Assembly (NCBI GenBank): GCA_946902875.1
Contig: OX336339.1
Span: forward strand, 20,739,349-20,803,348
Origin: Nematopogon swammerdamellus
Taxonomy: Eukaryota; Arthropoda; Insecta; Lepidoptera; Adelidae
DNA: 64,000 nt
Direction of reading: 5' to 3'
Shown one piece after another: positions 34,870 through 44,890 of the stretch. Made by a program: the position numbers and the translations under genes. The notes under the pieces were generated by a model. It worked only from the letters and a program-made list of their open reading frames with translations, was not told the DNA's origin and ran no database searches. Within the stretch, counting starts at the first letter, position 1. The number at the start of each line of letters is the position of its first letter.

Positions 34870-35176
34870 ACGGAGAGGGAGAGGGAGAGGGAGAGGGAGA
34901 GGGAGAGGGAGAGGGAGAGGGAGAGGGAGAGGGAGAGGGAGAGGGAGAGGGAGAGGGAGAGGGAGAGGGAGAGGGAGAGGGAGAGGGAGAGGGAGAGGGA
35001 GAGGGAGAGGGAGAGGGAGAGGGAGAGCGAGAGCTAGAGCGAGAGCGAGAGCGAGAGCGAGAGCGAGAGCGAGAGCGAGAGCGAGAGCGAGAGCGAGAGC
35101 GAGAGCGAGAGCGAGAGCGAGAGCGAGAGCGAGAGCGAGAGCGAGAGCGAGAGGGAGAGGGAGAGGGAGAGGGAGA
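34870..35176 (+). repeat. Hexanucleotide microsatellite (GGGAGA)n-(GCGAGA)n
   Basis: About 300 bp of purine-rich repeats: GGGAGA units to ~35025, GCGAGA units to ~35150, then GGGAGA again. The internal G-to-C switch spread over many units implies slippage or conversion. The strand is nearly pure purine apart from the C's. Confidence 0.95.
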
Positions 35177-35289
35177 ATATAAGATATTTATTATATTTCA
35201 AAATAAGAAAGTAAGTAACTTAGGCCGGGGTCCGGCCCCGGGGTGAACTGGATTCAGATAAACAATAGACATTCTCAAAGAAAGTAAGT

Positions 35290-36520
35290 GACATACTAAA
35301 GGCGAGGCCGAAGGCCGAGCTGCGTTCAGGAAGACGATAACTTTCTCGAAGAAAGTAAGTAACTGAGGGCGAGGCCTAAGGTCGAGCTGCGTTCAGGAAG
35401 ACTATAATCCTTCTCGAAGAAAGTAAGTAACTAAACGCTAAACCTAAAAAAAACGGAAAGACCTAAGAAGACGCTAAACCTTCTCGATAACAGTCAGTAA
35501 CTATGGACGATAGTTACTTACTTTCTATAAGACGGTTTATAGTCTTCCTGAACGCAGCTCAGCCTTCGGCCTCGCCCTCAATTACTTAATTTCTTCGAGA
35601 AGGTTTATAGTCTTTCTGAACGAAGCTTGGCCTTCGGCCTCGCCCTTAGTTACTTGCTTTCTTCGAGAAGGTTTATGGTCTTCCTGAACGCAGCTCGGCC
35701 TTCGGCCTCGCCCTCAATTACTTAATTTTTTCGAAAAGGTTTATAGTCTTCCTGAACGCAGCTCGGCCTTCGGCCTCACCCTCTTACTTACTTTCTTCGA
35801 CAAGGTTATAGTCTTCCTGAACGCAGCTCGGCCTTCGGCCTCGCCCTCAATTACTTTCTTCGAGAAGGTTTATGGTCTCCTGAACGCAGCTCGGCCTTCG
35901 GCCTCGCCCTCTGTTGCTTACTTTCTTCGAAAAAGTTATCGTCTTCCTGAACGAAGCTCGGCCTTTGGCCTCGCCCTCATTTACTTACTTTCATCGAGAA
36001 GGTTTATGGTCTTCCTGAACGCAGCTCGGCCTTCGGCCTCGCCCTCTGTTACTTACTTTCTTCGAAAAGGTTATCGTCTTCCTGAACGCAGCTCGGCCTT
36101 CGGCCTCGCCCTCAATTACTTACTTTCTTCGAGAAGGTTTATGGTCTTCCCGAAGGCAGCTCGGCCTTCGGCCTCGCCCTCTGTTGCTTACTTTCTCCGA
36201 AAAAGTTATCGTCTTCCTGAACGCAGCTCGGCCTTCGGCCTCGCCCTCATTTACTTACTTTCTTCGAGAAGGTTTATGGTCTTCCTGAACGCAGCTCGGC
36301 CTTCGGCCTCGCCCTCAATTGCTTACTTTCTTTGAGTAGGTTTATCGTCTTCCTGAACGCAGCTCGGCCTTCGGCTTCGCCCTTAGTTACTAACTTTCTT
36401 CGAGAAGGTTTATTCTCTTCCAGAATGCAGCTCAGCCTGAAGCTTCACCGTTAGTTACTTACTTTAGTTGAGAAGGTTTATCGTTTACCTTAACGCAGAT
36501 CGGCCTTAGTTACTTACTTT
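35290..36520. repeat. ~66-bp minisatellite, head-to-head array
   Basis: Units contain 'cttcctgaacgcagctcggc', 'cttcggcctcgccct' and 'tacttactttcttcgaga'. About three units run in reverse (35290-35430). After a scrambled junction (~35440-35530), about fourteen run forward. Each unit holds the small hairpin GGCC-TTC-GGCC. Units are 80-95% alike by eye. Confidence 0.9.
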
Positions 36521-36571
36521 CTTCCTTTGAAATACGAATTTCACGCGAGCGAAGCCGCGGGCAAAAGCTAG

Positions 36572-36865
36572 TGCTTCATATTAGTTAAAATTCATGATTA
36601 GTTAAATGTTTCATAGTCTTTTCGGTAGATGGCACGCATGCATACACTTTTTAGTTTCTTCTATGGGAACCCCCGTGATTTTTTTATAAACTGTATAACT
36701 TTGTAACTTTTTCTTATTTGTTGTTATTCGGCCATAAAATATCACATAATATTCTGTGAAATTTCCAACGGGCTACCTATTACGGTTCAAGAGATACAGC
36801 CCTTGGACAGACGGACAGACAGACAGACGGCGTAGGCTTAGTAATAGGGTTCCGTACGTCTACCT
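36572..36865 (+). repeat. GCCAAGTG repeat, right half after the Helitron
   Basis: Resumes 'tgcttcatattagttaaaat' and runs through 'cggtagatggcacgcatgca', 'attacggttcaagagataca', the GACAGACA run and 'cttagtaatagggttccgta'. Confidence 0.9.
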
Positions 36866-37029
36866 CTGTCGCACTTATAACTCACGTGTATCTTATGTCT
36901 GCTACAAATTGAGCGCATCCCGAATTCCCGACCCGACCATTCATTTAGTTTTTAACGAACGATATACTTTGTTGAAAACATTAAGTCACTGATGATTTAA
37001 TTTTTTAGGTACTTTTTCGAAGAAAGTAC

Positions 37030-37135
37030 CTACTTAGATAACTGAGGCCGAATTGCGTTCATGTAAAATATATAATTACTCGGAGAAAGTGAGTCAGTGA
37101 GGGCGAGGCCGAAAGCCGAGCTGCGTCCATGGATG
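37030..37135 (-). repeat. Isolated minisatellite remnant
   Basis: Two diverged units of the Helitron minisatellite ('aactgaggccgaattgcgtt', 'gcgaggccgaaagccgagct'). They lie outside the Helitron boundaries, about 460 bp downstream of its end. Confidence 0.65.
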
Positions 37136-37563
37136 CAGGACTGTACCTCTATGGCTGCGCCCAGTTAACCACTACATTCACTTTCGGAGTAAATTTCGTG
37201 GGATTAATAAGAATAAAATATTGTAAAGTAAAAAAAAAGTAAATTAAAAAACATTATAATTCACAGTATAGTGATACATCGTGATACATGATACTTCTTT
37301 GTAATCTAAGAATAGGTATAGTACCCCCGGCCCCCATGGCAGGAAAAGGATGTGGCACAGCATGTGACTCCATATAGCTAAACAGCTACATGGAGTCGCT
37401 GGTTTTAAGTCACACCCTATACAAAAAAAATATACTAAGAAAAACAACTTATACCTACCTGCAGTCCCTACAAACCAAACAATAAAGCAATTAAGTCCTA
37501 AATCTACACAATAAAAACCAAAAACACATAAAACCAATTCCTAACACATACCTACCCAGATAC
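37136..37563. other. Non-coding stretch
   Basis: AT-rich. 'gcatgtgactccatatagct' is followed by 'acagctacatggagtcgctg', a small imperfect dyad at 37358-37402. No gene. Confidence 0.4.
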
Positions 37564-37768
37564 TTCTCAAGTAATATCCTCTTCTGGGCTCCCAGGGAAT
37601 ATCTTTTCCCACTCCTACAATCCACGGATCTTCAAATCGCGGGTTAATAGCCTTTCCCCAGCAACATTAGTTCACCTCCAAGCCGGACTGACACCTCCTC
37701 GGCGGTGAAATTGGCTGCGCCTGAGGCTTCGGCCTCGGGCAGAGCCACGCAGTTCGGAAGCAATAAAA
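37564..37768 (+). repeat. LINE 3' end with A-tail (third family)
   Basis: 'gctcccagggaatatctttt', 'aatccacggatcttcaaatc', 'ctcctcggcggtgaaattgg', 'gcttcggcctcgggcagagc', 'ggaagcaataaaaaaaa'. The same 3' end occurs at 62118-62369 and partly at 50252-50372. Probably the 3' coding end and UTR of one LINE family; frames are broken. Confidence 0.75.
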
Positions 37769-38730
37769 AAAAGTACTTCCCAGATACTTGAGAAGTATCT
37801 GGGATTTTCAAGTTCCACAAACAAAACACAACAAAAACAAAGCACAAAACACACTAAGGACCAACCAACCACAGATAAAAGACAACCAATCATAGCACGA
37901 ACCACATATTTAGCAGCAAGTCGTTATACGACCATTTTACTGAATTCAGTCAGTAAAAAAAACCATTTCCATACAAACTAATTAACGAATTTAATGTAAT
38001 TTAACGAACTTACAAGCAATATAATGTTCTAATGTGATCTGACAAGAATGTAGTGACTGCTGCAACAACCTGTATTGCAATGTATGACATTAGCGTTTCT
38101 GGGTATGTTTTCCCATGGTCATTCATTGCTGTTCCTTGGCGCAGCCCAAGCGGTTACTTACTTACTTGGAGACAAAGTGTGAAGCGTCGATCCGCGTATT
38201 AACGTAAAATATTACGTACGAATTGAGGATGTCGTCAATTCTAAAAAATGTAAGCCTTGTGCCCAATTGATATCGCCATAGTCAGTAAGAACAATAAGGT
38301 TGACTATGCGGAAGGATTAATGTTTTCACTATTGGCATGCTACATCCACTTTTTCCCTTCGCCAGGAAGCATATTATAAAATACTCCGCGCATTAGATTT
38401 CAATGTTTGAAACGCAAAGTCTGCAAAACTCAATCAAAACAAAATAACAACGAGTGTTTTCCAGGCTCTTGCGCACAAATTTAACCCCTCACCCGTCGGT
38501 CTATAATTCGCCATTATGGCTAGACTGTAGGGGCAGTATGGCGGCGCGCGCCTTACTCTACCTAGCGATGTTCCATGCTGCATTTATCGAAAGTTTTCTA
38601 TGATGGTGAATCAACTTTTTTCTTGTTTTTGGTATCTGTCTGAAAACAGGATATTGTCTTGATAAATTCACCTTATTTTAATAGTTACAGCAACTCTCAG
38701 ATAAATAATCATCATATCATCATCATATCA
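37769..38730. other. Non-coding stretch
   Basis: Contains a short repeat of 'cagatacttgagaagtatct' (37780-37800; itself palindromic) and ATC microsatellites at 38705-38733 just before the Helitron start. No gene. Confidence 0.4.
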
Positions 38731-40119
38731 TCATACTAATAATAAATCTGTAAGGGATGGTCATGGAGTAAGTTACTTTGTTTTAGGAAATATTGAGTTT
38801 GTAGCCTCTATGTATGATACTAAAGCTAAATTGACGATTTTTAGAAATCTTTTCTGTATGTATGTATGTATGTATGTATGTATGTATGTTCCTCCATAAC
38901 TCTTAAAGCCATCATCCGAATTTGATGAAACTTAGTACAAACCAATTTTACTATACGGGACACAGGATAGGCTTACTAAAATTCACTTCCGGCTACGCTA
39001 AGATGTGGCTCCCATACAAATCGAATTGTTCCAAGCGCCCAAATATAGGGCGGCGCGGCGCGGCGGGGGTTAGTAGCGCGGCTGCTGGCGGAGACTAGCG
39101 GCGCGGCGGCGGCGGAGCGCGGTGTGTGTATGCATTGTCTTGAGCAGAGTCTTGTCTTGTCTTGACGATAAACCTTCTCGAAGACAGTAAGTAACTATGG
39201 GCGAGGCCGAAGGCCGAGCTGCGTTCAGGAAGAGGATAACCTTTTCTAAGAAAGTAAGTAACAGAGGGCGAGGCCGAATCCCGAGCTGCGTTCAGGAAGA
39301 CGATAAACCTTTTCGAAGACAGTAAGTAACTATGGGCGAGGCCGAAGGCCGAGCTGCGTTCAGGAAGAGGATAACCTTTTCGAAGAATGTAAGTAACAGA
39401 GGGCGAGTCCGAAGGCCGAGCTGCGTTCAGGAAGACCATAAATCTTCTCGAAGAAAGTAACTTCTTTGTTACTTACTTTCTTCGAAAAGTTTACCCTCAT
39501 CCTGAACGCAGCTCGGCCTTCGGCCTCGCCCATAGTTACTTACTGTCTTCGAAAAGGTTTATCGTCTTCCTGAACGCAGCTCGGCCTTCGGCCTCGCCCT
39601 CTGTTACTTACTTTCTTCGAAAAGATTATCCTCTTCCTGAACGCAGCTCGGCCTACGGCCTCGCCCATTGTTACTTACTGTCTTCGAAAAGGTTTATCGT
39701 TACCCTGAACGCAGCTCGGCCTTCGGCCTCGCCCTCTCTTACTTACTTTCTTCGAAAAGTTTACCCTCATCGTGAACGCAGCTCGGCCTTCGGCCTCGCC
39801 CATAGTTACTTTCTTCGAAAAGGTTACCCTCTTCCTGAACGCAGCTCGGCCTTCGGCCTCGCCCTTTGTTACTTACTTTCTTAAAGATGGTTTATCCTCT
39901 TCCTGAACGCAGCTCGGCCTTCGGCCTCGCCCATAGTTACTTACTGTCTTCGAGAAGGTTTATCGTCTTCCTGAACGCAACTCCGCCTTTGGCCTCAAAA
40001 AGTTACTCACTTTCTTCGAGACGGTTTATCGTTTACCTGAACCCAGCTCGCCCTTAGTTACTTACTTTCTTTCTTTGAAATACGAATTTCACGCGAGCGA
40101 AGCCGCGGGCAAAAGCTAG
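38731..40119 (+). mobile_element. Helitron, ~1389 bp, same reversing minisatellite
   Basis: Starts A|TCATACTAATAATAAATCTG with a (TATG)n tract and 'gatgaaacttagtacaaacc'. A GC-rich block (39047-39115) follows, then reversed minisatellite units (39170-39460) and forward units (39478-40050). The end 'gcgaagccgcgggcaaaagc' + TAG|T (40119|40120) is identical to the end of 34366-36571. Non-autonomous. The left boundary lies in an ATC microsatellite, so is less certain by a few bases. Confidence 0.85.
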
Positions 40120-41560
40120 TTGATTAATAAGAAAGAAGCTGCGCAAAGAATTTATGAGTAATTTAAAAAAATATATTGGTTACCCTGCGGACAATCCCTT
40201 TTTTCCATACAAAACTGGGGACAAAATTGTCCCCTGGGTCACCCCTAAAAATTTGGTTAATGTTTTATTTTAAATAGTTCTCTACTTTTATTTCAATTGC
40301 CTATCAACCTAAGTATTTTATACTTATTGATATTCAACTAAGTAATAAATTTGTAATAAACTTTTTTTTTATTTGACTTTGCAGCTGGTTTTTACGTTAC
40401 AAGAAAAAGTTGATCCACCCATGAAGCATTCAATAAAGCCTAATATTTTTCAAATTTACTTATCATATCCTTCATTTCAGATGACTTATTCTAGGTTAAA
40501 GGCAGAGAATGAGAAAATTTCCCGTTTTTGCAAAAAAAAATTCATATCTCATTATGAAATAAATATACGTGCATAAATTTGAGTTGTATCATATTCGGAT
40601 TAGGCACTCCACTATATCCAATTAAAAATACACATGCTACAATACAATATTTTTTTATTATCATAGCTACAAATATTGACAAATATGCCCATTGATTGGA
40701 GTGTTTTCAGCTAGGAAGGAGTGAAACTTTTTATTTGTTCTCATTCTTTCATTATCATAATCCAATAAGTCAAAGCGAGATGTATTGCATTCCATAGTTC
40801 AATTTTAATAATTGTGTGTAGTCGAAACTCTGTGTCCGTTAGCGGACAGCTCCAGTTGACGGCATAGAAAAATTGTCCGTTAACGGACAGCTTCAGTTGA
40901 GGGGTTAAAAACACAAATTTTAAAATGTGCGGTCACTGGCCATGAATCCTCACTACACATGCATGACACTGGCCAAAATGTCTGAAAAAAGGCAAAATTT
41001 ATTTGGTTCGTATCGTGCACTGAACTGTTAAAACACACCCGAAGATCTTGATTTTGAAGATCTGAATGCGGTGTGGCATATCCTACCAATTCAATGAAGG
41101 CACTAACTATTAACGTAAGACAATATTGGATGTCTGACTCGAATTTCAAGAAGGTTACCACCGATATTGCTCACCTGAGAGATTCAGTTTTTTAATATAT
41201 TATGTAATAAAATAACTAATAAATAATCCATCCATCAGCGCAGATCGATAGCTTTTTGAAAACACGATTTGATTAACTTCGCTCGATAGAAAAAATCATG
41301 AACATGCCTCTGAATTTAGTTATACAAAACGTGACCAAATGAAGGCGTTGGAAAAAATATATTTTATTTTTTGAAATATCTAAATCCTTAGCTTTTTACT
41401 TTTTTGTTTCGATCTGTAGTTTTGGAATAAAAAAAGAAAAACCTAATTTTTGATTGATTGTGTTGCATCCTACTCCAACCAGCGAAAGCGGCGCCTTGAA
41501 AGAGGAGTACAGGTGAATACGGGTTGACAGGGCCTTAAGAGCAGACCGAGGTAAGTCACG
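40120..41560. other. Non-coding; decayed reading frame 40910-41190
   Basis: Plus reading of 40910-41190 looks protein-like but has several stops (possible old pseudogene, unassigned); the opposed minus frame (40880-41161) is its shadow. 40217-40234 is a GGGGACAA dyad with a 2-nt loop. The palindromic pair at 40838-40900 is listed separately. Confidence 0.35.
40838..40900. repeat. Repeated palindrome TGTCCGTTAACGGACA
   Basis: TGTCCGTTAGCGGACAGCT (once mutated) and TGTCCGTTAACGGACAGCT lie 38 bp apart in direct repeat, each followed by 'cagttga'. The second has a perfect 16-bp dyad. Could be a dimeric protein site or a small tandem duplication. Confidence 0.7.
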
Positions 41561-41639
41561 TGATCGCATGTTAGGTATTTGAACAAAATATCTACCGGCC
41601 ACGCACGGCCGTGTTTGTGTGTATTTGTGAAGGTTTGGG

Positions 41640-41860
41640 GGAGCGGGCGGGGGACACCACCGTACGCCCCGCCCGCGTGCCGCGCCTCCGCACCGCGCCG
41701 CCACCTCCGCGCCGCCACCTCCGCGCCGCCTCCGCCGCGCCGCGCCGGGTCAGTCGAGCGAGACGTTTTGCAAATTGCAACTTGCAGTTTTCGTTCGCTA
41801 AATCAGTTGCGTGCGTTGCGTTCGAAATCGAAACTCCACCAACTAAACTGGTTCACCAAC
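41640..41860 (+). promoter_or_regulatory. CpG-rich promoter/5' UTR candidate
   Basis: A strongly GC- and CpG-rich block (41640-41765, CGCC/GCC repeats) in AT-rich DNA. It is followed by TCAGT (41750), which fits an insect initiator, and an uninterrupted lead to the ATG at 41861. No TATA box is seen. The open frame extending upstream through this block is low-complexity Pro/Arg/Ala and not believed coding. Confidence 0.4.
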
Positions 41861-42289
41861 ATGGAACTAAACTTTACACCTCGCAAAGGAAATAAGCGTC
41901 ATCTGATAGGTACTGAGAGTGTTGTGGAGGTACAATGTCCATACAATGTATCCGACGCAGCCCCACTACAGGCCATTGAACAAAAAAAGATAAAGTTCTG
42001 CAATATTGTGTCTGGCCAAATAAAATTAAAACGGAATCATGATTATTATTATCATGTACAGGGGCAGCTTCACATCACCGAGAAGAAGTTTGCATTCTTT
42101 ATCGTATGGACAGAACAAGGACTCGAATACGAAAAAATCGAAACAGACGACGAATTTTGGGAGATGAGTATGATTACTAAACTGGAAATTTTTTATCACA
42201 AATGTATGCTAAAAGAAATAATTGACCCCAGAAAACCACGCAAAATGTGTATTCGAGGTATAAACGATGAATCGGACGATGATAGATAA
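41861..42289 (+). CDS. YqaJ-type exonuclease-like protein, N-terminally truncated
   Basis: 142 residues from an ATG in good context (accaacATGG). VEVQCPY (res. 22-28), NHDYYYHVQGQLHIT (59-73), FAFFIVWT (77-84) and DDEFWEMSM (96-104) follow the C-terminal half of the YqaJ viral-recombinase/lambda-exonuclease-like domain as seen in insect and mobile-element proteins. The family ExK motif reads E-V-Q, so the catalytic Lys is replaced, and the preceding catalytic Asp region is absent. A nuclease-dead relic or repurposed fragment is likely. Intronless. Its 3' UTR seems to be cut by the element at 42296, with AATAAA at 46601-46606 beyond it. Confidence 0.65.
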   Translation: MELNFTPRKGNKRHLIGTESVVEVQCPYNVSDAAPLQAIEQKKIKFCNIVSGQIKLKRNHDYYYHVQGQLHITEKKFAFFIVWTEQGLEYEKIETDDEFWEMSMITKLEIFYHKCMLKEIIDPRKPRKMCIRGINDESDDDR

Positions 42290-42295
42290 CCTGTA

Positions 42296-42904
42296 ATAGT
42301 CCGTAAGCCCGCTACAAAATTGCCTACGTCATATGACATCACGATAAAATGACACTGTCGGAATGCACACGGTCGGAAAAGTTGTGCTGAGCGAGAATCA
42401 GAAGATTATCGCACCTAAAATTGGCCGGAAGTTTGAAAAAATCCTTCACTTCCGGTCAAAATTTTAAGGTTATATTTACGTCATATGACACCATTACTAA
42501 ACACGTGGCATCGTTTAGCCCTGTAATTGTAGAGAGAGTAAACATAAGTCTGTCTGTTCTATAGTGGCCGGAAGTACTTGACAGACTGCGCCAAAGATGG
42601 TCAGTGGATACATTTTCCTACGCCATGTGACATCTTGACAAAAATTATTATAAAAGTATTGGAATAATAGTGTATTTAATAATAAATAACTCTGTTAAGC
42701 CATATCTGGCCGGAAGTATTTTAAAAGTGATTTTTTAACTGCTAGGGGAACCAATTATGTTAATTGCGCAAAATTTTACAAATTATATTCAAGGATTATC
42801 GACTCATCCGTCGTGGTGGGTATAGATAGTATTAAAGAAATTATTACTAATCTGTTAACATAACAATCTAGGGAAAAACAAAAGTTGCGTCGTACCTATT
42901 TTTT
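42296..42904. repeat. Left inverted terminal repeat
   Basis: About 85-90% identical by eye to the reverse of 45832-46453. Contains the ETS-like octamer CCGGAAGT (either strand) near 42424, 42448, 42566 and 42711, and three variants of TACGTCATATGACATCA (near 42325, 42478, 42620). These internal motifs could be terminal-binding or promoter sites. Confidence 0.9.
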
Positions 42905-43697
42905 GTTCGCCAGCGGTTGTTTGATATTTATAGTCATTAATATTGTCGATTTTAAAAGTTGTTGTCAAATTTTAAAATCGATTTACCTCCTGGTAAATCA
43001 TGTATATTCGTCGATATTTAATCACATTTCGCACGCAAGCACATACAATGAAGCTATAGAAATACTGGACATGATCTTTGTAAAACCCCGTAACGAAATA
43101 TATGCCCGACACAAACTAGCGAACAGACTACAACAACCTGCCGAGACAATTGATATGTACTTACGCGCCCTCGAGTTGTTAGCTAAAGATTACAACTTCC
43201 ACGCTGTGAGCGCTGCTCAGAATCGAAGCGATTACATACGAGATGCCTTTATAAGTGGACTATCATCACCTAACATTCGGCAAAGGCTTCTCGAAAACAG
43301 TAGTCTCGATCTCACCGAGGCCCACAAACAAGCTCAGACTCTAGAATTGGCTCAAGTTCACTCTGAAAAATTCAGTGCCTCTAGACATTTGAATGCAGTT
43401 CATGAAAATGAATGTGAAAATGCTGATCCTTCCTCTTCAGCTGTCAGTAAAAATAAATCTGAATCCTACTATTTCTGCGGTCAAGACCAACGCCATCGAC
43501 GCCAAAAGTGTCCTGCATTCAACCCTACCTGCCTAAAATGTTCTAAAAGAGGACATTTGGCAAAAGTATGTCGATCGGGAAAACAAACTGCTTGTTTGGA
43601 AGAATCCAGTAGCAACACCATGATAGCTGCAGCTCCAGCTGGCCTCCAGGAGACAATTATTTCAATCACTGTCAACGGCATTCGGTACAAGCCTTGA
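42885..43697 (+). pseudogene. gag-like ORF with zinc knuckle
   Basis: Homology begins near 43035 (ASTYNEAIEILDMIFVKP) and includes RQRLLENSSLDLTEAHKQAQ. Two CCHC knuckles follow: the first has lost a Cys (YYFCGQDQRHRRQKC), the second is intact (CLKCSKRGHLAKVC, 43529-43571). The first ~50 codons lie in the arm junction and may not be the original start. Typical of invertebrate Ty3/gypsy-like nucleocapsids. The frame ends in TGA at 43695, directly before the protease motif. Confidence 0.8.
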
Positions 43698-43926
43698 GAC
43701 ACAGGCAGTACTAATACGTTCATAAATCATAACCTAGTTCAACAGTACCATCTCTCAAGTTCTCCTTACAATGAGACAGTAACAACAGTTGGCATCTAAA
43801 AAAGCCAAAACTCAAATAGAAGGTTTATGCAACGCAAAATTATTTGTACAAGGACACACTCACGACAACTTCCCATTACTTATAATGAGAGATCTCTGCG
43901 CTGATGTGGTTCTCGGGAAGGATTAG
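43698..43926 (+). pseudogene. Aspartic protease remnant
   Basis: Immediately after the TGA, the same frame reads DTGSTNTFINHNLV, the retropepsin active-site motif. It is followed by a stop and frame loss. The C-terminal LCADVVLGKD (near 43895) occurs in a shifted frame. The stop sits one codon before the catalytic Asp; substitution or programmed readthrough cannot be told apart, but the later frameshifts favour decay. Confidence 0.7.
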
Positions 43927-43976
43927 TGTATGGTGGCCCCATGGCACCGTAGAAAATTTCATGCAATTCCCTCAAG

Positions 43977-44586
43977 GTGGCGTCAGTCCCACCAGTGAAG
44001 CTTTTCGAATATTTTTATCCACATTGTCGACCGATTGCCACAAAGTCCCGGCGCTATTCTGAAGCTGAACGTGCTTTCATTACTAGAGAAGTACAAACGT
44101 TACTCGAGGACGGCATTATTGAGAATAGCTCTTCACCATGGCGAGCTCAAGTTCTGATAACAATGAACCAAAACCATAACAAAAGAATGGTTATTGACTA
44201 TTCGAGAACTATCAATAAATTCACACAGATTTGAGGCATATCGTCTGCCAAACATTGAGGACTTAGTTGCCAAAGTCGCTCAACACCACGTATTCAGTAA
44301 AATCGACCTACGCAGCGCGTACCACCAGATACCGATCACCGAAGAAGATAGGCTTTACACAGCATTCGAGGCAGCCGGAAATTTATACGAATTTAAGAGG
44401 ATCCCTTTCGGTGTCACTAATGGCGTAGCTGCCTTTCAACGGGTAATCGATAATGTCATCGGAGAGAATGCGTTAGAATCTGTGTATTCTTATATTGACG
44501 ATATTGTAGTGTGTGGCTGCGATAAAGCTGATCATGACCGGAAATTAAGGAAATTCATGCAAGCCATCGAGGAGTGCAATAAATGA
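43977..44586 (+). pseudogene. Reverse transcriptase domain, one frameshift
   Basis: Two overlapping frames (43977-44234, 44194-44586) joined by a one-base shift near 44228. Motifs: LLEDGIIENSSSPWRAQV, RMVIDYSRTINKFT, FSKIDLRSAYHQI, RIPFGVTNGVAAFQR and the polymerase box YIDD (near 44492). Clear Ty3/gypsy-like RT. Stops at 44584 before the thumb. Confidence 0.9.
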
Positions 44587-44599
44587 AGCAAAAAGTTTC

Positions 44600-44890
44600 T
44601 TCGGACTATCAAAGATAAAACTTATCGGATATTTCCCTCGGAGCGTCCCTTTCCCAAGCCGGCAGACCTGTAGCTTTCTTTTCCAGAACACTATCTGACA
44701 GTGAGCGAAGAATTCAAGATTATAACGGACCAACGATCAGTCTAATTCATGTTCAGTATGACTCACACGAGCAAGATGAGAAAAAAATGAGAAAATCGAA
44801 AGATGGCGTCTCGAATTGTTTAATTTCAAGTACGACATAATCTACAGACCTGGTCGCGAGAATCTATTTACGGATGCGTTGTCCAGGGTA
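44600..44890 (+). pseudogene. RNase H/connector remnant
   Basis: In shifting frames: SLSQAGRPVAFFSRTLSDSE (near 44645-44705) and RWRLELFNFKYDIIYRPG with ALSR (near 44800-44890). Most of the RNase H domain and the RT thumb have been deleted. Confidence 0.75.

Larger units (their letters stand above)
34366..36571 (+). mobile_element. Helitron, 2206 bp, with reversing minisatellite
   Basis: Starts TCTCACTAATATCATAAATG with TTTG repeats. Ends 'gcgaagccgcgggc', 'aaaagCTAG', with a CCGCGG-centred hairpin. Inserted between host A (34365) and T (36572) without duplicating the target, as Helitrons do. Cargo: three 141-bp tandem repeats (34508, 34649, 34790) related to the head of the GCCAAGTG repeat; a GGGAGA/GCGAGA hexanucleotide tract (34870-35176); and the ~66-bp minisatellite, first reversed (35290-35430) then forward (35538-36500). 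No Rep/helicase, so non-autonomous. Confidence 0.9.

Noticed and set aside
35290..36520. CRISPR-like array (regular ~66-bp period)
   Set aside because: The whole unit repeats, with no unique spacers. The genome is eukaryotic and the array lies inside a Helitron.
41579..41860. N-terminal extension of the YqaJ-like ORF
   Set aside because: Pro/Arg/Ala low complexity caused by GCC/CGC repeats and open in all six frames. It looks like a promoter/5' UTR; the ATG at 41861 has better context.
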